Shown one piece after another: positions 22,117 through 36,500 of a stretch of 64,000 bases of DNA (its first letter is position 1; every line of letters begins with the position of its first letter). A program made the position numbers and the translations under genes. The notes under the pieces are model-generated. The model was not told where the DNA came from, searched no databases, and saw only the letters and a program-made list of their open reading frames with translations. The DNA comes from Panonychus citri (Eukaryota; Arthropoda; Arachnida; Trombidiformes; Tetranychidae), in NCBI RefSeq assembly GCF_014898815.1, contig NW_026515433.1, positions 580,501 through 644,500 on the forward strand. The letters run 5' to 3'.

Positions 22117-24036
22117 ATTGTAACAATTAACTTCTCTTATTATCGTCAAAGGTATGAAACTACTGATTGTTGACCTCAACTTTGAAATCTTAACACTAAT
22201 TAACGTTTAATTAATCTGTAAACTAATAACAATTTGACCTTCACCTGATTTTATATACTTTATTTATCCTCCATCACCATTATCGTTAATCATCAACTTA
22301 AATTGTCAACAATTTATGAAGACATAAAGATTGGATTAATCAATCGATTCAACTTCCGTTGATTGTTTTCTTAATTGTCTTACCAATGTAAATGTTTCCA
22401 ACTAAATTATTTCCTCTCCTAATACATTATAGTTTCATTATAATTTAGATTAAATTGTGTAAATTAAATGGACAATCAAATAATAGGTAATTATGATTGG
22501 AACAAATTTCAATGTTTTTGTTTCTATTTATTTTTGTTAATTGTAATTAACTTAATTTTGTTAAGTTTATTAATAGTTGTTTATTTTTCTTCATAAAGTA
22601 CAAAATATTAATTTTGTATTCATTTCACTGAGACAATTAACATGTTATTTAATCACAATTAAAACACTTGGAATGTAAATACGTACATTGATTAATATAA
22701 ATTTTGGTTCTTAATTTTGTTTCTTATGTTTAGACATTTAAATTGATTGTTTTAATGAGATTCACATGAATGAAATTAGATTTGGTTAGATTAGAATGAT
22801 TAAGAAATTAATATGATGACACTCAAATTAATAGTATTTTCAATTAATTGAATTACAATCAACAAGTTGATTAGGAGACTAGAAGATTTTCATGGTAATT
22901 AATGGTTGGAATGATTAATTAAACTGAGAAAATTAACTCTTGGGTTTCAATTAAAAATTGAAGATATGTATTGATGTGTTGGTTAATTGTTCCTTCTGAA
23001 TGAATCTAATAGGAGTTAATGTAAATCACAATCAAATTAAATTGATTAGATTTCGATTTTCATCTCAGTTAATTTGATTTTCTGTTTAATTTAATGATTT
23101 TTTTTCCACTTGAAAATCATTGAATTCATCAAGTCTTTCAATGGACTTAATTGTTGAATAATGATGAAGATTAAACAAAAATACACTTGTTAGTGCGTCG
23201 AGCTGATCACCAATGTTAATTAGTTAATGATGCGGAATCAATTATATTGACGTGGTTAATTGTAATTGTTGGGAACGTTGACAGTAATTGAGAATTAATC
23301 AGTTGTTGATATCATGATGATACAGGTGATAAAATTTTCTTTTGGTGAATTTTTCTCCATATTGTTGATGTGCTTCTAGTTAATTCAATGGTATTTTGTT
23401 TAATTGTGGTAGGCAGATTGACTAAGTAGCCTTGACGATTAATAATTATCATGGACAATTTAGCAAAAGCTCAGGTAAAGGCAGGTAGTAATCAAATAAA
23501 TGCTGGAAGCATCTTGGACCCTTTTAGGTAAGATGATAATCGGTGAGATGTCATGTTGATGATTCTTTTTGGTTCAGGATTAATTCATGGTAAATAATAA
23601 GCTCCATGGTGTTTGGGCACTTGAATATGTTGATTATGATTAGAATAATGATGATTATGTTTCCAATTGTCGAAGTTAATGTTTCAATTGCACTGAATCA
23701 GCCTGTTTTCTTGTGGTAGGCATTTGATTAAAGAAAATCAAATTCACAAGTATTAATATTTTACATAATAAGGATGAGAAATATATTATTAATCTCAATT
23801 TTTTCAAATCAAAACAAAAGGATTACAGGTTAAGTGGAATGACAATTAACAGAAAATCAAATTAAATTAATGGTAATTGGGAGTTTGGATTATCAAGGAT
23901 ACTACAATTGTTGGATGTTACAAAGTTAATTATTTCAGCTATGGGATTGGGTGGGTGAGTGTGTTGATTTATCATGATCATAATTGACTAGATAACAATT
24001 ATCCCGATACAGTCTCCTGTTATTTTCCATCGGTAA
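22117..24036. other. intergenic region between convergent genes
   Basis: 1.9 kb of very AT-rich DNA between the C2-like gene (+) and NOL4 (-). The only coding-like signal is a small candidate spliced frame at 23451-23987, listed separately. Confidence 0.45.
23451..23987 (+). other. candidate two-exon microprotein (speculative)
   Basis: ATG at 23451 opens a 77-base segment (MDNLAKAQVKAGSNQ, then INAGSILDPF) ending in a strong donor (AG/GTAAGA). The first good acceptor downstream (TTATTTCAG, exon from 23939) continues in phase to a stop at 23985-23987, giving about 41 residues with a hydrophobic end (YGIGWVSVLIY). No homologue recognised. It could equally be chance, or a 5' exon of something longer. 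Confidence 0.15.
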
Positions 24037-27000
24037 TTAAGTTTGCTGGAGTAAAAGGTGTTCTAGTTCATTGGCAGATCGAAGTAGAAATGCTGCTGAT
24101 TCCCTGTAACCAGCAATCAGAGTTTTAATTGCAGCAGTTTCACCAGGACTAAGTAAATAAGTGTAAGGCAGATAACTTGAATTCCCTCCTTGGTGTTGGC
24201 TTGATGACTGATGATGAGATGGTCCACCAGCACTGTTACTCATATTATTGGAGATTCCATTAATGATAGAACCAGATCCAGGTGATGAAGAGGAAAAAGA
24301 TTGAGAAGATGAAGATAATGGTACCATAGATGTGGGTGGTGTGTGAGATACTGGTCCATTTCCATTGACAATTGAATTTGATTGATTTACTTGTCTACTA
24401 ACATTTTCAAACTCATCACATCTCGAGAGATTTGCTTCTTTCTTGTTCAGTAACATTAGAGGTTCCAAACAATCCGATCGATTGTTATCTCCTGTAAAAT
24501 AATAATAAAAAGTCAATTAGTAAAGAGAATTCAATTCAATAGTTCAATCAAATTCAGCAAGACAGTAGATTTTCATTGAAACTCTAATTTTTTCTGAGGA
24601 ATCAACGTCTTGAAATGAGAATTTCCAAATTCGTATCTTGTACATGAGAAATGTCTGTAGTAGTGATGAAATAGTTCTGATGTGATCACGCTCTTCCAAA
24701 TCAGATTCGATTAGTTATGATTTAGGTTCAGCTTTATTTAGATCACAAATTCCATGAGCCCAAGGAAAGAATGGAAAATTTTGTTGAGATTTGATTGGAG
24801 TAAAAATGATTAACCAACTACAGAGGAAACATAAGTTAAGGTAGGAGAGGTCACGCAAGTCCCATCAAAGATAATGGCGAGTTCGAGGTCTATCCATGTT
24901 CCATCAGTAACAGTTGTTAATTCTTGATTCTCTTCTCACTCGCAATCTATTCTCAACCTTTTATTGCAACTTTTTCTCTTTCTTTCTCTATTGTAACTCA
25001 TAAATTTCTTCATTTTGAGGAAAGAACAATGAAAATGATGATAGTGGAAACTAATTTAGAAGACCATCTAATACGTGCTCAGATTCGATATATTCTTGAC
25101 TGGGAAAAGTTTCTCATGTTGGCAGACACAAGAATTGTTTGTGTAACAATGTGAATTAGTAGAAGTGCAATTACCTGATTCATTCTTGGGATGACCAGTT
25201 AATGCAGCTAAAAGGGTTGAATTAAGGCTTGAGCTTGCGTTTGGTTTAAGGACTTGGACCGCAGATTCAGACGAAGGTGAAGTGGTCGAAGGTAAAATTG
25301 ATCCCAAGTTGTCATTGAAGGTTTGAGTCTGCAAATAGAAAGAAATTAAGATTAATCTTCGGTTTTGGATACAAATCGTGATGGAAACAAATTGTAAATT
25401 TATCTACAAACCTCTGGATAAGTGACAAATTGATCGCGAGATGAATCCCTATTAGAAGGTGAAATAGATCGACCTGGTAGAGGCTTAAGTCCAGCTCGCA
25501 TTCGTTTGGCGTTGTAACTTTCATTGGCACAAGCGGAGGCGAGAATTTGTTCCGCAATAGGTGAGGTCAAATGATAAACGGAAGATGTGGGTGAAGAAGA
25601 TATCGAGGTTATCGTAGAATTCATTCTGCTACCATTAGAATTTGAACCATCTTTAGAATTTCCACTGACAAGGGAATTAGTTGGCGATTGTGTGGAAACT
25701 GTTGGAGTTTTGTGACGACGAGTTCGTCTACAACTTTTTAGATAAGTTCGGATTCGTTTGCGAGCTCTGTCCGAGAATTCTGGAAACTGCCTCATGCAGC
25801 TTTCGATTATGGCTTGGATTTTATCCTTTGGTTGGCGAGATATGGGAACCATTCTGTCAAGATTCTCGTCCACAAAAAGACGAACAAACATCTAGAGAAA
25901 AATTAAAAGAAAAAGAAATTAATCCATTGAAAAGAGCTTCGTCTTGAGAAGAAACAGTTAATCCAAATTATGAGCAATAAAAGAACATCGATCAAGAAGT
26001 TAAGGGTTAAAATTAATACGATAAAATCTTCCGAAAGAACATAAAATGAGGTAACCAATCAATTCGTATAAAAAAACAAAAGAATTGATAATCAATAGAA
26101 GACTAAAAGCTAAACAATCAATTTGTTCATCCGATTGATCCACGATTTAATCCTTACCACCATCAAATTCAAAGGTAACTTCATTTTCCAGATTTTAGTT
26201 CATGAGAAAAGCTCGAAACTCAAATAACTGAACCACTTAACCGACATTGACCTTTAATTGAACATCAACCAAGGCCCAAGAACAGAAAAAATCAGGTAAC
26301 GTCAAAGAAACAATAACATGAAGAGAAAAACATTTTCCAGGAAAAAGAAAAGATTTGAAACAAGATTATGAGATAATCATGGAAAGAATAAACTAAGACT
26401 CATGAAATTGAAAAATAATTGGAAACAAGCAACAGAATAACAAACAATTAAATTGTCCGATTTCAACAGAATCAAATTAAAATCTAGAAACAGATGATTA
26501 ATTGATTAGGAAAAGATTCTAATCTGTCGCCATCTATTACATTTCCAACACATTTTCGGATTTAAAGATTAATTTTTTTCTTTCGGTTGAGTTGATCCAA
26601 TTTAACTAATCAATTCTTGAATTAATCGATACAATCAGCGAGTTAATTACAACTAAACTCAATTGGTCAGACTAATTTCATCAAATTCTCAATCAGTTTC
26701 CCTGACCAGTATCTCTTTTTGTCACAGCGGCTAATTAATTTCGCCAAGAAAAGGTGAGTCGATTATTGGTACGTGATGTTTTTTTCTGGAATTTTCTAGA
26801 CCAAAATTACTCATCAATAGAACTGATTAGTAGATTAATTCATATTTCATTGGTGAAATCTCTTAGATAATATAAGAAGGTAAGAGAAATTGGTTTTCAT
26901 TTGTATTGTAACAAGTTAAACTTACGTTAAAAGCCTTGAGGCGCTCGGGATCAAAATTATTGGTATCGGTTTTTTCATCCATTTTGATGTCAACCTCTTC

Positions 27001-30000
27001 ATCATCATCTTCATCTTCCTCTTCTTCCTTCAAGGTATAGTCACTGGTTGGTGTCATTTCATCTATTCCATTACTGAGAGCAGCCATTTTCTCTGGACGA
27101 GATGAATCGGTTGAATCCTTAGAAGAAGATAAACCTTTAGGTGAAACGGAGGCCTTTCGCTTAATAGAATTTCCTTTTGGTAGTGGAGAACGAGATTTGA
27201 TGACCAGAAGAGAAGGTGATGATTTAATTGTCGGTGGAATAGTTTGTGGTGGTGAATCGCTTGCGGTCAAAGCAGAATAATTGGGCGAAGGTTCAGGCGA
27301 AGAGGATCTTCTTGACATCTTAGACATATCTAGTGGACCCGATGGATCATGTGTTTCTATGGGATCGACTTCCCCCATGGTAACTGTTGTTAAAGATGAA
27401 GGTGATTTACCTGGAAATTATACACACATTGAGAGGAGAAAATATATTGGATTAAACAGACTGAAGATGATTGTAATTAAAAGTAACTTTGCCTCAAGAG
27501 AAACTACAAAGAAAAGGTAAATGTATCCAAATAATGATTGTGAGTATCCAAAGAAAATATAAATTTGTTTTCTCGTTTAGTATTTTGAGTAACAAAGAAG
27601 TTTTTTTAACCATCAATTTCTCTTTCTCTCTATTGTTACTTTTTTAATTTCTTATAGTTGTGGATCAATTTACAAGACAAGACACAAAAATACTTACAAT
27701 TTGCAACAATTAACTGGTCATTGTTGTAACTTTTTTGGTTTGATTCTTCTCGAGATCCTTCAACTTGACTATCATCTACATCCAACCTACAAGTCCCATT
27801 AACGGCATCATTTGAATCAACAGATATCTCTGAATTATACTCAGAGCCCGAAATTGGCTGTTTAAAGTGATCATGAATTTCGGTGGTTGAAAAGAGACCA
27901 TTTAAGGACAAGGTTAAAAAGGAAAAACAATGAATTAATGAGAGTCAAGATCAGAAAGATAGCAATCAAAGTAATTTGATGTTAATCTTCTCGTGGCAAA
28001 CAAAAGTGTCAACATTTCATTTCCGGTTCACGAGTCTATTTGAGTTAATCATTATAAACTAGTTCCCTGATAGCATATCATGTATATGCCTCAACTACAG
28101 TTATATTTGTAAAAGGCAGAAGACATTGTGTAATTGCAACAGTTGATAGATGAATCGATTTTGTCTCCCTGAATGTTAACCCGTAACAATGAACCGGTAA
28201 TTCACCTTAGTTTCCGGTTATCAGGTAAAGACAATTGAAAATGAAGGTCCAATGGTCCAAATCTTTGTCGTGTTATTGTATTAATAACATGCTATCTCTA
28301 CTTTTCATATAATTTTATCATCTCAACTACATTATACTCCACCGAGTTGATAGAAAGCTAATTGTCAGTCTAATTAAGATTAGATTCACTCGGAGATGGG
28401 ATGATAATGATGAAGGCAACAAACTTATACTCAAAGTGCCAGTTTTGGTTAAGAGAGATGATGATGGTGATGATGAGAGAAAAAGTTAATGAAAAGAGTG
28501 AAAGAATTGATGAAAATGAATAGAGAAAAGTTGTAGAACGAATGAAAGATGACAATCTATTGTTTCCCTTTTTCTCTCATCATCATCACCTCATCTTCTT
28601 TCGCCATTTTCTTTGTTCAAACAATTTCAATTCACTTTTTACAACCAAGATAAACGTTACTCTTCAATTGTTCAAACCTCAGTCACAATTAATTGTGATG
28701 TGAGAGAGAAACAATCAGAAACTAAACCATCAATCTAAACTTTTCTTTTTCTTTTCTTTCAGAATATTCGATATAAAATAATAAGTGATGGACAAGATGC
28801 TGAGACTGGAATAAAATGGAAGATAAAAAAGGATAGAAATGGCCTGAATTCTGTCTTCAATATACACTAGAAGTCGAAATTTATTCCAATTCCTTCAATG
28901 CTCATTTTCATCTTCTTATTATACTAATAGTATTCATCTAAAGTTTTGCACCTTTCGAACTCTTTTCACTACAGTCTATTGGTTAACCCGGAAGTTGAAT
29001 GATGTCCGAGTAATTTAAGATTTTGGTAACAGTAAATTAAGGAGATTGTTGTGAAAATTGAGAGGGAAATCAATTGCTGATATTACGATGAGATTGATTT
29101 CTTTTCATCATATACATGTATTATTGTCTTTGTTTGGCTCATCGGATTAACCATTAGCCCCCAATGGTTTTCGCTATTACCTTTTTATGTTTAGGCTAAA
29201 GGTGATTAGAAATGAGTTGATTGTTACTCCATTTATTTTACAACTATTAACTTCTCTGTCTCCCTTTCACTTTTCACTTATTTCTTGGTCAATCTTGTTT
29301 GTGGATTGTTATTTAGCTAATTACCAATGACCATGATGGTTTGCAAGGACGATTCTTGAATCTATTGATCACCATGGAATTGGAGAAACATTGAATGATC
29401 ATTAACCATCACTTTGAACGAGAATTCATATGGATCATCATTTGATTAGAAATCAAGAAACTCGAATGATAATGATGATGATAGAAAAGGAAAAAGTTAA
29501 TGTCACAGTCAATCAGTGAAATCTATCAACGGTGGACATCATCATCATTATCATCATGGAAAAAAACAGAGAACTGTAAGTGTAAAGATGATAGTTAAAG
29601 ATAAAAGACCAAGATGATAAACTTTGTGAAGATAAAAAAACATCTATGACGCTTTCACTACAGTTGACACATTGGATTATCTATGAGATGAGGAATGAGA
29701 AGAAGATGATAAAAGAGAAGAAGAGAAAAAACCTACATTGATATATTGTCATTTTGACAATAAGTGTTACCTGATTAAATGGATGCCCATGAGCTTGAGA
29801 ATCAAAGGCATCAACCTGAACAGAATAACCAGAAACTTGGATTCTGTGAATATTTATATTTGCTCACAGGGAATGTCAACCGCCACCACAATCAAAGATA
29901 CAACTTTTACCCCCACACTTATCTTCATCTTTATCATCATTGTACAACCTTTTTTAACTCCATTTTCCTTCTTGTTGTTCCAGTTCTCTTCACTTTTTTT

Positions 30001-33000
30001 CTTCTTTTAGATCCACCCCAGTTTCTCAAGTTCGAGTGTTACTCATGATATTGATTTTACGTTACTCGAACCATGAAAATGGCCTGAAGACAAAGCAAGA
30101 ACAGTAACCCAGAAAGAAGTGCATGCAAAGAGGAGGAAAAGTACAAAGTATGGAAGGAGAGTAAATGTAAAGTCCACCTCTTCCCTTGAACAATTCTGTT
30201 GATTAACAAGAAAAAAAGAATGAGGGAGAAAGAGAGAGAGAGAGAGAGAGAGAGCAAAGAACCGAATTCTATGTATTATTTTATAACATAAATGATGGTT
30301 CGCCCCATGAAACCTTCCATGATTCTGTCATCAACAATAAGCAGAAACAAGATTTACATTCAAATCTAGACTTTGATGGTTGACGTTATAAGCCAGTGAA
30401 ATGAGAAAGGATAAGAGAGGGAAAAAGTTTCTCTCTATTAAAAGAACTCAAGTTGAAGTTTGTGGTCTAACCTGATGGTGGACATTCATGGAGATGGAGA
30501 AGTTGAAACACATACAGAGTGTACGAAGTAAATTTAATCAACTTTTAAGGAAAAGATCATGATGACAGAGAAAAAGTTAGTTAAGAGAAGAGATAAATAA
30601 GAAGATGAAGATCAAATGAGGAAGGAAGAAAGGAAAGAACTAAATTCAGTAGATCAATCAATTTGTTCATTCATCTAATTTGTTTTCAATGGAAGAGGAA
30701 AACAAACGAAAAAAAAGGAATACATAAAAGAAAGCGAAATAACCTCAGAAGAAATGGAATATTCAAAAGCAACAATTTCTCTCGAGAGGAACAAGAGAAG
30801 AAAGAAAAAAAGAGAGAAAAAACCATTTAATGTAATAGTTAAATTGGAAGAAAAGAGAAAAGATGAAAGCAGGAAAATGAGAAGAGCTAAGAAGATGTAA
30901 CATGAAGGCGATTTAAAGCCGTCAGGTTAATCTTTGTCTCCATCGAACCCTGATGAAGGTTTAGAAGAAAAGTTCTAAGGCAGAACAAATTATCCAACAT
31001 GAGCTACGAGATGGAATTGTTGAAGAAGAAGATACAGAAAACAGAGGAGGAGAAAAGCCTCGAACTGTGTCAGATGAGAAGCACCAAATACCCTTTAGGT
31101 AAGAGGAGTTTCACTCAACAGAATCTTCCCTTCCCTTTGTAATATAAAACTCGAAGAAAAAATAATTTGGTAAGCTGATGATCCAAAGCCAAAGCTTCAG
31201 CTTTTGGCCTCTGGTCAACCAGGTTACTAATCAGTAAAACTCCATGTCATCATCATCATCAGCATCTTCTTCTTTTCCCTCATCATCATCATTATACTTC
31301 GAACTGTTGCTTTTGTTCTATTCTTTTTTGTTCACTTTTCTCTTTCATCCCTTGTTATTTTATCTTCTTTTCAACATTATCATCATCATCATTATCTTTC
31401 TTAACTCCTCCTCATCATCATCGTCTCTTTCTTGTTGTAGATTAAGTTGATCAAAATCAAGGTAAATTAACACACTAGATTTTGATGGTTTGTTGATTAT
31501 TGAGCAAAAACCATCACCCAAACTAACCTGCTCTCTGACACTCTGAACATCCCACTCTTATAATCAACCAACAATCTATTCAATCATTTTAACCTTCATT
31601 ATTGTTGAACAATTAAAAAACAAAAACTTATTGGATTAACTGTACTTACAGGAATATGTTTCATCTTTCACTATATGAGAACAAAAAAATTAACCAACTT
31701 TACTTATCCTCTTGCAAGTGAATCAACAATAGTGTTCACGTTGATTGTTAACAATAATTGCGTGAGTTCATTAATCAGGAAAAACAATCACAAAATCGAG
31801 ATGAAACCAACTCATTCCCTCCCTGAACAATCAACTCATAGATTTCCACCCAAATTAACATTCATTTTTGATCAGTCAAATTTTCTGTCTTTCATTAATT
31901 CAAATTTCCCTTGAAAATGTTGACAATCAAGCGAATTGTAATCATTTTTTTTTTCTTGCGTCCGAAATGTTGATTATTTCCAATTGAAAAGCAATTAACT
32001 CACCTCATCTGTAGCTCCATTCATTTGAACATTTTGAATTGGACTCAATGAAGTCGACGATAAATTCTGGTGATGATTAAATGGCGTCGGTTGATCACAA
32101 TTAACGATATAAGGAAAAATACCATGTTCGATATGATTATTATTTAAATCATTATAACCAAGTGATTTCATCCTTTTCAAATAAGTCGCTGTAATTGGTA
32201 AACTAAAATCCATCTCATTCTGATTATGATTACGATTACTGTTTCCATCTGATTTCCTTATTGGCTTAAGACTTGTTATCGAATTAGTTGATCGCCGAGA
32301 ACTGGATTAATAATGATAACAACAATTTAGAAAAAAGGAAATATCAAGATTAACATAATGTTATACAATGAGATCAGTTAATTGTATCAACATTTTCAAC
32401 AAGTAAGTAAACATTGATTATGTTTACTACTGACAATTTATATAAATCGTCAGCAAAAAATGTCACCCATTTAAAATTGTCGGTACCGGAAGTGAGAAAT
32501 TTTCATGAAAAGTTTCAATTCCGAAAAACTGAATCAGTGGAAAATGAAACTGATTTAATAATTGATTGTGTTTGGAACAGTTAACAATCTGATACAATTA
32601 ACAAATGATTTCTGATTCAATTCTAAACTTTTGACATAAATATTTCAATTTCGAGTCTCTCAGAATAGAAACTGGATTAATAAATAATTGCTGCAATCAG
32701 AAAATGATCAATTCTAACTATAATTGATTAACTGTAACATTTATCTTTCTGATTGGAGCACAAAACCTGAAAGATTTGATTAGTTTGATTGGTGATTGGA
32801 ATTACATTTGTTGATATAACTGTTTATGTTGTATCAAATTAACAACAAATGATTACAATTAGTTGATTATAATAAATTATATCTATAAACTGTTCCTATT
32901 ATAACTTTTACTTGTATCAATGTTAATATTGGATATTTACCTTTTCTTTTGATAGGAATTAGATGATGATAATGGTGATGAGGATGATGATAAATGATTC

Positions 33001-33515
33001 TGATGCTGATGATTACCGGTAGACGAGGTGTTAATGCCCTGAAGGTGCATCCGTTTCTGACAATCTGAACACGACATGAGGAATCGGGTCACAGCTTCAC
33101 GTGGTAGAAATGCAAACATCTCGGCGACCTTTTTTTACGATTCGGATAAAAAGATATTTATACATTATTAAGATGATGATAAGATGAAAAGTAATAATAT
33201 CAAAGTTTATTTATTTTATCCTTCTCCCTCCTCTTTCTTTCACCCACCTCATCATCATCATCCTCCTCATCTCATCATCTCTCTTGGAGGCAATTTTTAT
33301 GCATTTGGAGTTATAAATCCCACTCTTGTTTTGGCATCCCGATGAAGGTTATCATCATTATCATCATCCTATAGCAAAAATAACATTGCAACAGCTTCAT
33401 CATTTCTCCTTCCTTTTCATCCTTCTCTTCATCCTCTTCCATCATCTTTTTATTTCCTCCTTCTTTTCCTCCTACACATCAATTCTGATCTGTGCTTTCT
33501 CTCATCTTCATCTTC

Positions 33516-33579
<64 letters not shown>

Positions 33580-36500
33580 GTTTTCTCTCTTTCATCTACC
33601 TTCTTTGCTTCATCCTCATCCTCATCCTCATCCTTATCCTCATCATCTTCACCATATTGTAACAGCTCAACTGAAGATGGATTATAAATTATCAATAACC
33701 TTTGATGGTCCAAAGCAGCTCCTTCGATATCATTTATACGTAAGGATAAATAATTTAAACTTTTCATGTTCCTCTTTCAATCTCTCTCACTCTTGATATT
33801 ATTTTATTATTATGATGATATTTTGTTCAACTAATCTGAAAATTTGAACCATCCAAACAAATAGATGTTGAAACATAAAACTAGAAATACTGAGATACAC
33901 TTCAATATCATCACATCAACTGAATTCCCTCAAATGTTCAACATGAATGAAACTGTTAAAATCTGAGGAAAATATTTGTTCCTTTTTACTTTTCGGACTT
34001 TCAAAGAGAATCTCGAGTTGTTATTCAAATTGACCATTTATATTACACTTTATGTTTGTAGACAGAAAACTTTCGATTTCCTCTTTCTTCTTCCATCATC
34101 TAATCATATTCTGCTCTCTCACTGACCATGTAACAGCAGCAACCAAACATGAAGGCTCCACATGGTCAATCCAGAATATCATCTTTTCATCTCCAGGAGA
34201 TTGAGAAGAACAAGAAAACCACCTTAGACTTAAACGATGCAAAGTCTTTTCTCTTTCATATCCATTACTTGATTTTCCATCAATGATTTCATCTCTTCTT
34301 CTCTCATTACTGACCTGTGTTATTGGTCTCACCGGGAGCTTTACTTTCCTTTTAGGACATCTCCCGATCTTGATCATATTCTCTTCCCTTTGCATCTCTT
34401 ACTTTTTCATCTTCTTCTCTCTCACCAATCTCTATTCTTCATTACGAAAACCTTAATGGCATCTTCTTGCTTCCTCATTCACATCACTTTCTCTCCAGTT
34501 CTCCTCTTCCTCTCTATCCAGTTCCACCCCCGCCATTATCATCTTACTCTAACTTTCTCCATCTTCCTCCCTCCCTTTCTTCATCTCCTTTGCTATCTTT
34601 TCCATCTTCATCTTCATCTTCTTACTTCTTATTATCTTCCACTTTTGTGTCCCAAAGAACCAAAAGAATCTGTAACCTGGATCAAGTCTTTTCTTTTGCT
34701 TCCTAATTCTCTATCTCGAGGATCTTCACAATCGACAAAAATCCTTTTCGATATATACAAGGTAGTTCGAGTTGAATTCTTTACTAGAATTCTATTTCAC
34801 ATTTTCTGTTCTTCTTATCCTTCTCATCTTATTTTTCTCTTTTCTTTCGTTTCTATTTCCTTTTTTTTTCGATGAACATCCTCATCCTCATCTTCAACTC
34901 TCTCCCTCATCCTTTCAAACCGAAGTCTTAAGAAAATAGATTCGTAATCATCTGATTGTATCAAACTACTCACCGCTCGATATGTCCGCTTTTGTCCAGC
35001 ATGTTTACCCGATCGTCCATCCATTTCAACATGAACATTATAAATTATATTGTAAAAGTTTTCAACCACAGCTACTTTCTTATAAACAGTTTCATCCGAT
35101 TTACCATCAACAGAATTAGTCAAATTACCCTGAAAAATCAATAAGAATCAATGATTAGATTAAATCATAGGATTATAAAAGCAAATCAACATCAATACAT
35201 TAACATTTATTGTCAATAGATTTTGAATCATTAACTGATTTATCTCCAAATGCAATTTCAATTTTCATTTGGGTTTAATGAAAGTACCTTAATCTTATAT
35301 AAAAAGATCAGAAAATAATGATTAATCTACTTGTTCGGATAAATCAACACAATCGACTTAAGTTAATTACTCTCGTAGTCTTCTAGGCTTACCAATGGGC
35401 ATGAAAATAAGCGATTTAATTTTTGATACTCTCGTGGCCTAATGGATAAGGCATCGGTCTCCTAAACCGGGGATTGCGGGTTCGAGTCCCGCCGAGAGTA
35501 CTTATTTTTATTCTTTTTGCAAATGAGAATTGGTGAACTTTTTTCTTCGATGAAAATCTCATCAACTGTTGACAACTTTTCTTTTGGCAACATGAAGGCA
35601 ATTGCAAATTGTTCACAATTCTTATGATGTTTTAATTCAACAATATTAATGGTTGATGGATGAGAACTTAAATCTTCAATATGACAATTATGGTGAAGAT
35701 AAAATTATCTTTTTTTTTAATCATGGTGAAAATTGAAAATTCATGTTATTTGAATTTCAACTTGTTGATTGTTGGAAAATGATGATTATTATTTTCCAAT
35801 GATAATAGATTTCAGGTGATTAACCATTCGATTGATTATATTAACTCTCCCTCTCCACATGAGGATTGATGATAATGGTCAGATTAATGTGATGATGATA
35901 AGTTTTTGCAAATTTTGCCTGATTCCCTTTAGGACTTATGGTTGGTCAATTAGATGATGATGATGATGGTCAATTGAAAAGAGATCAACTTGAAAGATGG
36001 ATTGATGAAGAAAAAGATAAAGGTCAGTTAATCATGAGTCAATTTATCCTTATCTTCATCGTGATCAACATAATTATCTCACTGGTCAATAATTATCTTC
36101 ATTATCAACAGAGTTTATCTCTTTTCAATGATTAATCAACATGGGGAAAAATTACTGAATTCTGATCATCACTTTGGATGGTGAGATGATAATGGTAATG
36201 ATTGAAGCCGATTGACCACAAGGGATTGACCCATCAACAAGATGAAACCGGAAATAAATTGCAAGTCAAAAAAGTAAAGGCAAAGATGAGGTTGGATGAA
36301 GAAAGATGAAAATGCAAAGGGAACCGGAAATGATGAGACCTTAAAAAGGAGGTTAAATAATGGTTTCGACTCAGACTCTCATTAGTTAATCATCTTAGGA
36401 TGTTAGAGATTAAAATATGATGATGATGATGAAGGTAAATCAACAATTATTTCATGGTCAAGAAAGTTCATCTAATGGACCAACAACATTATGAGCTTAT

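Noticed and set aside
27858..27911. Extension of the NOL4 exon upstream of 27857
   Set aside because: The frame is open to about 27938, but no acceptor exists before it, whereas AAACAG at 27858-27863 gives an acceptor in the right phase.
31244..31450. Open frames rich in Ser, His, Leu or Phe here and at many places between 28 and 46 kb (for example 33326-33796, 34390-34875, 42538-42870, 44252-44575)
   Set aside because: They are translations of CAT/CTT/CCT simple repeats inside NOL4 introns, which lack stop codons by composition. No domain, no splice logic, and overlapping frames look equally 'coding'.
33518..33650. CRISPR-like or satellite array
   Set aside because: Plain CT dinucleotide and CATCCT hexanucleotide microsatellites, with no repeat-spacer structure; also eukaryotic context.
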